Assembly (NCBI GenBank): GCA_023392475.1
Contig: JAEVZA010000323.1
Span: 1-35,645 of the forward strand
Direction: 5' to 3'
DNA from: Actinomycetes bacterium
GTDB lineage: Bacteria; Actinomycetota; Acidimicrobiia; Acidimicrobiales; Microtrichaceae
Length of the DNA stretch: 35,645 nt
The notes under the pieces are model-generated. The model saw nothing but the letters and a program-made list of their open reading frames with translations, made no database searches and had not been told where the DNA came from. Both the position numbers and the translations under genes were made by a program. Shown here piece after piece: positions 29,447 through 35,645 of this stretch (positions within the stretch are counted from its first letter, which is position 1; each line of letters starts with the position of its first letter).

Positions 29447-30451
29447 TCAGCCCCCGTCGTTGCCGCGGCGCGACAGGTAGAGGTCCCAGACCCGGTCGAC
29501 CGCCACCGTGGCCGTGAGCTCGCCGTCGTGCACCTGCCGCTCCACCTCGCCGAGCCGGGCGGTCACGTCGGGCTGCGCCCGGAGGTCGTCGCGGAGCCGG
29601 TCGTCGAGCATCGACCACATCCAGCGCACCTGCTGGGCCCGGCGGCGGGCGTCGAGCTCCCCGGTCGCCGTCATCCGCTCGCGGTGCACCTCGACCTGCC
29701 GCCAGAGCTCGTCGAGGCCGACGTCCTGCAGGCCGGAGCACGTGAGGACCGGCGGCGTCCACGTGGGCGACGCCGGCGACATGAGGTGCAGTGCGGCGCG
29801 GTAGTCGGCGGCGGCGAGCTCGGCACGGGTGCGGTTGTCACCGTCGGCCTTGTTGACCGCGACCAGGTCGGCGAGCTCGAGCACGCCCTTCTTGATCCCC
29901 TGCAGGTCGTCGCCCGCACCGGCCAGCATCAGCACGAGGAAGAAGTCGACCATGTCGGCCACGACGGTCTCGGACTGGCCGACGCCGACCGTCTCCACGA
30001 GCACGACGTCGAAGCCCGCCGCCTCGCAGACCACGATCGTCTCCCGCGTGGCCCGGGTCACGCCACCGAGCGTCGTGCCCGCCGGCGACGGCCGGATGAA
30101 CGCCGCAGGATCGACGGCGAGTCGCTCCATGCGCGTCTTGTCGCCGAGGATCGAACCGCCCGAGCGCGAGCTGGTGGGGTCGACCGCGAGGACCGCGACG
30201 CGGTGGCCGGCGCCCGTGAGGTCGATGCCGAGCTGGTCGATGAACGTGCTCTTGCCGACGCCGGGCACGCCCGTGATGCCCACCCGGTGCGCGCCGCCGG
30301 CGTGCGGTAGCAGGGCCAGGATCACCTCCTGGGCGAGCGCCCGGTGCTCGAGGTTCGAGCTCTCGACCAGGGTGATGGCGCGGGCGAGGACCGAGCGGTC
30401 GCCCGAGCGCACGCCGTCCACGTAGTCCTCGACCCCGAGCCGACCGGCCAT
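29447..30451 (-). CDS. meaB: Methylmalonyl-CoA mutase-associated GTPase MeaB
   Basis: A 334-aa G3E P-loop GTPase that guards B12 loading and protects methylmalonyl-CoA mutase from inactivation. Walker A is GVPGVGKST (61-69). Other motifs are AVDPTSSRSGGSILGDKTRM, the switch-like ETVGVGQSET, and NKADGDN for guanine specificity. The C-terminal helices end KRRGND-like. It lies close to mutB/mutA but is separated from them by two plus-strand TetR genes. TAGGGT 8 nt before the ATG indicates a leaderless start. Length matches the ArgK/MeaB family. Confidence 0.94.
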   Translation of the reverse strand: MAGRLGVEDYVDGVRSGDRSVLARAITLVESSNLEHRALAQEVILALLPHAGGAHRVGITGVPGVGKSTFIDQLGIDLTGAGHRVAVLAVDPTSSRSGGSILGDKTRMERLAVDPAAFIRPSPAGTTLGGVTRATRETIVVCEAAGFDVVLVETVGVGQSETVVADMVDFFLVLMLAGAGDDLQGIKKGVLELADLVAVNKADGDNRTRAELAAADYRAALHLMSPASPTWTPPVLTCSGLQDVGLDELWRQVEVHRERMTATGELDARRRAQQVRWMWSMLDDRLRDDLRAQPDVTARLGEVERQVHDGELTATVAVDRVWDLYLSRRGNDGG

Positions 30452-30459
30452 CGGGCGGC

Positions 30460-30465
30460 ACCCTA
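30460..30465 (-). promoter_or_regulatory. -10 element for leaderless meaB
   Basis: TAGGGT on the minus strand is 8 nt from the meaB ATG, with no Shine-Dalgarno. Confidence 0.45.
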
Positions 30466-30495
30466 GCGGCGCGCCCCGCGTCGCCATCGCAGCAC

Positions 30496-30506
30496 GACCG
30501 GCGGTC
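30496..30506. promoter_or_regulatory. TetR-like palindrome between meaB and the TetR pair
   Basis: GACCG (30496-30500) and CGGTC (30502-30506) flank a single G. The half-sites equal those of the operator at 6766-6777, with a centre one base shorter. It lies between divergent meaB and the TetR genes and could be their autoregulatory site. Confidence 0.4.
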
Positions 30507-30553
30507 ACCGACCTACATGGGGTCAACCGGGCCTGGGTAGGAGGGTCGTCACG

Positions 30554-30559
30554 TAGCCT
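30554..30559 (+). promoter_or_regulatory. Candidate -10 element for the TetR pair
   Basis: TAGCCT lies 72 nt before the first TetR start, giving a leader of about 65 nt that ends with a Shine-Dalgarno. No good -35 is visible. Confidence 0.3.
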
Positions 30560-30631
30560 CGCCAGGCGGGACGTGCTCCCGGCGGCGCACGGACGGGCCA
30601 GGACCGCGACGAGCAAGGAGCTGCAGGGGCG

Positions 30632-31336
30632 ATGAGCCGCAGGACCAAGGACGAGCGACGGCGCGACTACCTGGACATCGGCATGGAGCTGGTGGCGGAG
30701 GCGGCGACGGTCCGGCCCGATCCCGGCCTGGCGCTGGCGCACGTCCGCATCGCCGACGTGGCCGAGCGCGCGGGCGTCACCAAGGGGGCGCTGTACCACC
30801 TGTGGGACTCGCAGGAGGCCTACTGGCACGACCTGCTCGAGTTCCTGCTCGAGGAGCGGCGGCTCGCCGGCTTCGCCGACCTTCCCGACCTGAGCCAGGA
30901 CGTGGCCGCCGAGGTCGACGGCCCGCCCACGACCGTCCAGTGGTCGAACGCCGTCTTCGACCACTTCAAGGACGACCCGACCTTCTACGCCCGCATCGGC
31001 ATCTTCTCGTACCTCCACGACGACGGCGTGCGGGCCGGCCTCGCCGAGGAGTTCCGCACCACGATGGACCGCTTCGAGGCCATGACCGCCGACTGGGTGC
31101 GCGCCGTCGGCCGCCGCGCCCGTCCCGGGATGGAGATCCGCGACTTCGCGGTGGCGGTGACCGCGCTGATGCAGGGGTTGTGCCTGGAGCACCGGGTCGA
31201 TCCGGCCCGCACGCCCGACATCGACGTCGACGGTCCGCGGGTGAGCCTGTTCGCGGCGGGGGTCGACGGGCTGCTCGAGGCCTTCACGGAACCGGCGCCC
31301 GGCGGGCGGGCCGTGCGCGACGAGGAGGCGGCCTGA
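30632..31336 (+). CDS. TetR-family regulator, first of a tandem pair
   Basis: A 234-aa TetR regulator. The DNA-binding domain (about 7-70) contains ERRRDYLDIGMELVAE, then ADVAERAGVTKGALYHLWDSQEAYWHDLLEFLLEE. The C-terminal region is helical, with no known ligand motif. AAGGAG and AGGGG precede the ATG. The TGA stop shares one base with the ATG of the next, paralogous TetR gene, so the two are made together. Its location between meaB and mutB/mutA suggests control of propionate or methylmalonyl-CoA metabolism, or of the fadD/thiolase genes. Confidence 0.92.
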   Translation: MSRRTKDERRRDYLDIGMELVAEAATVRPDPGLALAHVRIADVAERAGVTKGALYHLWDSQEAYWHDLLEFLLEERRLAGFADLPDLSQDVAAEVDGPPTTVQWSNAVFDHFKDDPTFYARIGIFSYLHDDGVRAGLAEEFRTTMDRFEAMTADWVRAVGRRARPGMEIRDFAVAVTALMQGLCLEHRVDPARTPDIDVDGPRVSLFAAGVDGLLEAFTEPAPGGRAVRDEEAA

Positions 31337-32019
31337 TGGCGCGGCCCACCGCCGAGGACCGGCGGCGCGACTACCTCCAGGTCGGCGCCGACCTCGTGGC
31401 GGAGTTCGACCTCGCCAACGCGAAGCAGGTGCCGCTCGACGCCCTGGCCAACATCAAGGTCGCCGACGTCGCGCGCCGCGCCGGCGTCACCAAGGGCGCG
31501 CTGTACCACATCTGGGAATCGCAAGAGGAGTACCGACGGGACCTGCTCCGCCACCTCCTGGAGCTCGAGCAGCAGGCGGGCATCCGGGACACCGCGGAGT
31601 TCCTCGCCGAGCAGCCGCCCGGCCTCACGGTGACGGAGTCGATGAGCCGGCTCGCCGACTTCGCGTTCGACCGGCTCAAGGACGACCCACGGATGCTGGC
31701 CCGGTTCAGCTTCTACAACTACGCGGACGACCCCGAGGTGAACGAGCTGCTGTCGCAGGGCGCGGGCGGGTTCGTCCCGTACTACGAGCAGTACCTGAAG
31801 GCCGCCCGCCGGCGCGTGCGCGAGCCGTACACGCTCCGCCAGCTGATCATCTCCACCAACGCCTACTTCTTCGGGATGATCATCCGGCACCGGACGTCGC
31901 CGGGGTCCTCCGAGCGGCAGGTCGAGCGCGACGGCCGGACGTGGAGCCTCTACTCGTTCGGGCTCGAGGCGCTGATCGCGCACTTCACCGAGCCCGCCGA
32001 CGGCGCACCCGCGGTCTGA
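31336..32019 (+). CDS. TetR-family regulator, second of a tandem pair
   Basis: A 227-aa TetR protein paralogous to the one before it. Both open with E-x-RRRDYL-x2-G-x2-LVAE and share VADVARRAGVTKGALYHIWESQEEY-type recognition helices, with the same KGALYH core. The C-terminal parts are divergent, this one being rich in aromatic residues (PYYEQYLKAARRRVREPYTL). The ATG overlaps the preceding stop codon as TGATG. Near-identical DNA-binding helices but different C-terminal domains fit a duplicated pair that could bind the same operators, perhaps as heterodimers. It ends at a pair of palindromes facing mutB. Confidence 0.92.
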   Translation: MARPTAEDRRRDYLQVGADLVAEFDLANAKQVPLDALANIKVADVARRAGVTKGALYHIWESQEEYRRDLLRHLLELEQQAGIRDTAEFLAEQPPGLTVTESMSRLADFAFDRLKDDPRMLARFSFYNYADDPEVNELLSQGAGGFVPYYEQYLKAARRRVREPYTLRQLIISTNAYFFGMIIRHRTSPGSSERQVERDGRTWSLYSFGLEALIAHFTEPADGAPAV

Positions 32020-32030
32020 CGCCGATCGCA

Positions 32031-32083
32031 CCGTTCTGTGACGCGGAACGGGGCCCCTGGCCACCGTTCTGCGACACAGAACG
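32031..32083. terminator. Two palindromic hairpins between convergent TetR and mutB genes
   Basis: CCGTTC (32031-32036) pairs with GAACGG (32046-32051). CGTTCTG (32065-32071) pairs perfectly with CAGAACG (32077-32083) around CGACA. GGGGCCCC (32050-32057) lies between. They can act as a bidirectional terminator. The CGTTCTG/GAACG arms recur in the tandem repeat at 23684, so they may be a dispersed palindrome family. Confidence 0.6.
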
Positions 32084-32090
32084 ACGAGGG

Positions 32091-34307
32091 TCAGCCGAGG
32101 TCGTAGCCGAGCTGGTCCGCGAGGCGGTCGAGGAGGTCCGACGCCGCCTCGTGGATGACCGTGCCGGGCGGGAACACCGCGACGGCGCCCGCGGCGTACA
32201 GCGCGTCGTAGTCCTGCGGCGGGATCACGCCGCCGACCACGATGAGGATGTCGGGCCGGCCGAGCTCCTCGAGCGCCGCCTTCAGCTCGGGCACGAGCGT
32301 GAGGTGCCCCGCCGCGAGCGACGACGGGCCGACGATGTGCACGTCGGCCTCGACGGCCTGGCGGGCCACCTCCTGCGGCGTCTGGAACAGCGGTCCGATG
32401 TCGACGTCCCAGCCGAGGTCCGCGAAGGCCGACGCGATGACCTTCTGCCCGCGGTCGTGGCCGTCCTGCCCCATCTTGGCGAGCAGGATGCGGGGCCGGC
32501 GGCCGTCAGCCGCCTCGAACGCGGCCACCTTCCGTCGGACGTCGTCCACGGCACCTCCACGTTCGCCGAGCTCGTTGCGGTACACGCCGGAGATCGACCG
32601 GATGTCGGCCCGGTGCCGACCGAACACGCGCTCGAGCGCGTCGCTGATCTCCCCGACCGACGCCTTCGCCCGAGCCGCGGCGACCCCGAGGTCGAGCAGG
32701 TTGCCGTCGCCGGTCTCCGCGCACCGCGTGAGCGCGTCGAGCGCGTCCCGCACCGCGTCGGCGTCGCGCTCGGCGCGCAGCCGCTCGAGCTTCGCGACCT
32801 GGCCGGCGCGCACCGCCGAGTTGTCGACCTTGAGCACGTCGATGTCCTCGTGCTCGTCGAGCCGGTACTTGTTGACGCCGATCACGGGCTGCCGGCCGGA
32901 GTCGATCCGGGCCTGGGTGCGGGCGGCGGCCTCCTCGATGCGCAGCTTCGGGATGCCCGCCTCGATCGCCTGCGCCATGCCGCCCAGCTCGTCGACCTCG
33001 GCGATGTGGGCGAGGGCCTTCGTGGCGAGCTCGGCCGTGAGCCGCTCGACGTAGTAGCTGCCGCCCCACGGGTCGATGACGCGCGTGGTGCCCGACTCCT
33101 GCTGGAGGAAGAGCTGGGTGTTGCGGGCGATGCGGGCCGAGAAGTCGGTGGGCAGTGCGAGCGCCTCGTCGAGCGAGTTCGTGTGCAGGCTCTGCGTGTG
33201 GCCCTGGGTGGCGGCCATCGCCTCGACGCAGGTGCGGACGACGTTGTTGAACACGTCCTGCGCGGTGAGCGACCAGCCCGACGTCTGCGAGTGCGTGCGC
33301 AGCGACAGCGACTTGTCGTTCGACGGCGCGAACCGCTCCTTCACGAGCTTCGCCCACAGCAGCCGCGCGGCGCGGAGCTTCGCGACCTCCATGAAGAAGT
33401 TCATGCCGATCGCCCAGAAGAACGACAGCCGCGGCGCGAAGGCATCCACGTCGAGGCCGGCGTCGAGGCCCGCCTGCACGTACTCGAGGCCGTCCGCGAG
33501 CGTGTAGGCCAGCTCGAGGTCGGCCGTCGCCCCGGCCTCCTGCATGTGGTAGCCGGAGATCGAGATCGAGTTGAACCGCGGCATCCGCTGCGACGTGTAG
33601 CTGAAGATGTCGGAGATGATCCGCATCGACGGCGTCGGCGGGTAGATGTAGGTGTTCCGGACCATGAACTCCTTGAGGATGTCGTTCTGGATCGTGCCGG
33701 CGAGCTGCTCGGGCGCCACGCCCTGCTCCTCGGCCGCGACGATGTAGAGCGACAGCACGGGCAGCACCGCGCCGTTCATGGTCATGGACACGGACATCTG
33801 GTCGAGCGGGATGCCGTCGAACAGGACGCGCATGTCGTAGATGGAGTCGATCGCCACGCCGGCCATGCCGACGTCGCCCGCGACGCGCGGGTTGTCGGAG
33901 TCGTAGCCGCGGTGGGTCGGCAGGTCGAAGGCCACGGACAGGCCCTTCTGCCCGGCCGCGAGGTTGCGCCGGTAGAAGGCGTTCGAGTCCTCCGCCGTGG
34001 AGAAGCCCGCGTACTGGCGGATCGTCCACGGCTGGTTCACGTACATGGTCGGGTACGGGCCCCGCAGGAACGGCGGGAGGCCGGGGAAGGTCCGGAGGAA
34101 GTCGAGGCCGTCGAGGTCCTGCGCGGAGTAGAGCGGCGCGACGTCGATGCCCTCGGGCGTCTGCCACACCTGCTTGGCGGGCTCGAGCCCGGTGGCGGCC
34201 TCCGCCGCGGCCTCCCAGCGGCCTCGGGCGCCGGCGTCGGCGGCGTGGCGCGGCGGCAGGTCCACGCGGGAGAGGTCGGGGACCGTGAAGCCCGGCTGGT
34301 CGCTCAT
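32091..34307 (-). CDS. mutB: Methylmalonyl-CoA mutase large (alpha) subunit
   Basis: A 738-aa B12-dependent mutase interconverting methylmalonyl-CoA and succinyl-CoA. It covers the substrate barrel (about 50-420), with YVNQPWTIRQYAGFSTAEDSNAFYRRN, GLSVAFDLPTHRGYDSDNPRV and RTHSQTSGWSLTAQDVFNNVVRT. The C-terminal cobalamin domain (about 600-735) has the DGHDRG B12-binding motif at 615-620 (His617), then the GPSSL and GG motifs of the dimethylbenzimidazole-binding region. The ATG overlaps the mutA stop codon as ATGA. Length matches the actinobacterial family. Together with mutA and meaB it forms the propionyl-CoA pathway core. Confidence 0.97.
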   Translation of the reverse strand: MSDQPGFTVPDLSRVDLPPRHAADAGARGRWEAAAEAATGLEPAKQVWQTPEGIDVAPLYSAQDLDGLDFLRTFPGLPPFLRGPYPTMYVNQPWTIRQYAGFSTAEDSNAFYRRNLAAGQKGLSVAFDLPTHRGYDSDNPRVAGDVGMAGVAIDSIYDMRVLFDGIPLDQMSVSMTMNGAVLPVLSLYIVAAEEQGVAPEQLAGTIQNDILKEFMVRNTYIYPPTPSMRIISDIFSYTSQRMPRFNSISISGYHMQEAGATADLELAYTLADGLEYVQAGLDAGLDVDAFAPRLSFFWAIGMNFFMEVAKLRAARLLWAKLVKERFAPSNDKSLSLRTHSQTSGWSLTAQDVFNNVVRTCVEAMAATQGHTQSLHTNSLDEALALPTDFSARIARNTQLFLQQESGTTRVIDPWGGSYYVERLTAELATKALAHIAEVDELGGMAQAIEAGIPKLRIEEAAARTQARIDSGRQPVIGVNKYRLDEHEDIDVLKVDNSAVRAGQVAKLERLRAERDADAVRDALDALTRCAETGDGNLLDLGVAAARAKASVGEISDALERVFGRHRADIRSISGVYRNELGERGGAVDDVRRKVAAFEAADGRRPRILLAKMGQDGHDRGQKVIASAFADLGWDVDIGPLFQTPQEVARQAVEADVHIVGPSSLAAGHLTLVPELKAALEELGRPDILIVVGGVIPPQDYDALYAAGAVAVFPPGTVIHEAASDLLDRLADQLGYDLG

Positions 34308-35645
34308 CTGGTCACCCCTTCGACGCCGAGGACGTCGTGCGCCCCGGCCAGCACCTGCAGCACGTCGACCCCGACGTGCACGAACTCGTCGACCCCGGCC
34401 TGCTCCTCGGCGTCCCGGCGGTCGCCCGGGTTGCCGGCGAGGTACAGCCGCTCGACGCCGGCGGCCTTCAGGGCCTTGGCGGTCGCCTCGGCCTCGTCCG
34501 CGTAGCGGCCGTCGGAGGAGCAGAGGCAGGCGATGCGCGCACCGCTCGCCACGAGGTCCTCCGCAGCCTCCTCCGGCGTGGCGAACCCGCTCGACGCACC
34601 CCGGTCCGAGGTGGCCGCACGGATGCCGCCCGCCTCGAACAGGTTCTTCGCGAACGTGGCCCGGGCGGTGTGCACCGCGACCGGACCGAGGTTGGCGAGG
34701 AACACGACCGGCTCCCGACCGTCGGCCCGGGCGGCGTCGGCCGCGTCGCGCAGCGACTCGAACTGCTCCGCCCAGCGCACCGGCTCGAGCAGCGGCGACT
34801 CACCGCCGGGACGCCGGTCGCGCTCGGGCGGCGGGTCCTCGTCCAGGTTCGGGAACTCGCTGACCCCGGTGATCGGCGAGCGGCGCGTGGCCACCGCGGC
34901 GAGGCGGGCGGTCCGCACGTCGGCGATCCGGGCGGCGAGCGAGCCGTCGAGGAGCACGGCCGGCATGCCGCCCGCCTGCTCCAGCTCCTGGAACGTCCGC
35001 CAACCGAGGTCCGCGAGCTCGTCGGTCAGCGACTCGACGTAGCCGGACCCACCCGCCGGGTCGAGCACGCGGCCGAGGTTCGACTCCTCGACGAGGAGCA
35101 GCTGCGTGTTGCGGGCCATCCGCCGGCCCAGCTCCCCGGCGTCCACGCCGAGGAGCTCGTCGTACGGGTCCGCGGTCACGCCGTCGGCCCCGCCGACGCC
35201 GGCGGCGAACACGGCGGCGGTCACGCGCAGCAGGTTCACCCACGGATCGCGGCGCGTGAGCATGCGCTGGGCGGTCCGCACGTGCAGCGCGGCGGCCCGC
35301 GCCTCGGCGGAGGCGCCGCAGGCCTCGAGCAGCGCCGCCCACAGCCGCCGCGCCGCGCGCAGCTTGGCGACCGTCGCGAACACGTCGGCGTCGGCACCGA
35401 GCTCGAGCTCGATCTGCGACGTGGCGGTGTCGGCGTCGAGCCCGGCGGCGGCCATCGCCCTCAGCGTCGCCGCGCCGGAGGCCAGCATGACGGCGAGCTC
35501 CTGGCCCTCCGACGCGCCGGCCTCGACGGCCGGGAGCGTGCTGACCGTCGCCGCACGGACGCGGGGGTGGCTCGACGCGGTCGACGTCGCGAGCCGCCCG
35601 ACATCGGCCAGGAGCGCGTGCACGTCCACGCCGGACGCACCCGAC
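34304..35645 (-). CDS. mutA: Methylmalonyl-CoA mutase small (beta) subunit, partial
   Basis: The C-terminal 447 codons of MutA. The reading frame is open to the window edge, so the N-terminus lies beyond 35645; a GTG at 35627-35629 is internal. Visible features are mutase barrel residues around ATSQIELELGADADVFATVAKLRAARRLWAAL and the RNTQLLLVEESNLGRVLDPAGGSGYVE segment. There is also a cobalamin-like C-terminal Rossmann domain lacking the DGHDRG motif, as is normal for the catalytically inactive subunit. Usual family length is over 600 residues, so roughly 170 are missing. The stop overlaps mutB as ATGA. Confidence 0.93.
   Translation of the reverse strand, partial: SGASGVDVHALLADVGRLATSTASSHPRVRAATVSTLPAVEAGASEGQELAVMLASGAATLRAMAAAGLDADTATSQIELELGADADVFATVAKLRAARRLWAALLEACGASAEARAAALHVRTAQRMLTRRDPWVNLLRVTAAVFAAGVGGADGVTADPYDELLGVDAGELGRRMARNTQLLLVEESNLGRVLDPAGGSGYVESLTDELADLGWRTFQELEQAGGMPAVLLDGSLAARIADVRTARLAAVATRRSPITGVSEFPNLDEDPPPERDRRPGGESPLLEPVRWAEQFESLRDAADAARADGREPVVFLANLGPVAVHTARATFAKNLFEAGGIRAATSDRGASSGFATPEEAAEDLVASGARIACLCSSDGRYADEAEATAKALKAAGVERLYLAGNPGDRRDAEEQAGVDEFVHVGVDVLQVLAGAHDVLGVEGVTR

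Noticed and set aside
35627..35629. GTG as the start of mutA
   Set aside because: The frame is open to the window edge and the family is over 600 residues long, so this is an internal codon of a truncated gene.

Overview
The window is very GC-rich DNA, densely packed with genes that use GTG/ATG starts and many four-base overlaps. It comes from an actinobacterium. The strongest evidence is the block crgA / pabA(trpG) / pknB / pbpA / rodA / pstP / fhaB / fhaA / tRNA-Leu(CAG), whose order and orientations match the region near the chromosome origin of Mycobacterium and Streptomyces relatives. Two features do not fit a mycobacterium. There is no pknA, and two kinase-less PASTA proteins follow pknB. 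A deep-branching lineage such as Acidimicrobiia is my inference, not a demonstrated assignment.

Layout. Positions 1-2340 hold a minus-strand two-component system with a strong terminator hairpin, followed by the start of a truncated gene. Positions 2486-4796 (plus) encode a PH-like membrane protein, a DUF983 protein and a lipoprotein I do not recognise that carries DP-capped helical repeats. Positions 4812-8086 hold a divergent fatty-acid pair, fadD and a thiolase, separated by a region with a TetR-type palindrome. Positions 8136-8674 contain a small zinc-ribbon membrane gene and a compact cluster of four DnaA-box-like 9-mers. Positions 8675-19272 hold the cell-envelope growth and division block. 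It has crgA, pabA and an eight-gene minus-strand operon: fhaA, fhaB, pstP, rodA, pbpA, pknB and two PASTA genes. A Ddn-like oxidoreductase and tRNA-Leu follow. Positions 20202-23674 carry two small dimeric-barrel proteins, an HD-GYP/LuxR regulator, rraA and a cupin. Positions 23684-23886 are a 71-bp tandem repeat. Positions 23924-28639 are a run of small metabolic and regulatory genes (YkgJ, TetR, MBL, WYL, PPOX, nucleosidase, a 54-aa membrane protein). Positions 28661-35645 hold a secreted protease, meaB, a tandem pair of paralogous TetR genes and mutB/mutA (methylmalonyl-CoA mutase; mutA runs off the window).

How the parts work together. The envelope block couples septal and side-wall peptidoglycan synthesis (RodA with a class B PBP) to Ser/Thr phosphorylation (PknB, PstP) read by FHA adaptors. 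FadD, thiolase, MutAB and MeaB form a fatty-acid and propionyl-CoA catabolic theme. The most unusual signals are regulatory. Many genes have a TAGNNT hexamer 6-8 nt before the start codon and no Shine-Dalgarno, which suggests leaderless transcripts. In three cases that hexamer begins with the TAG stop codon of the gene upstream. All functions rest on motif reading; no database search was run.
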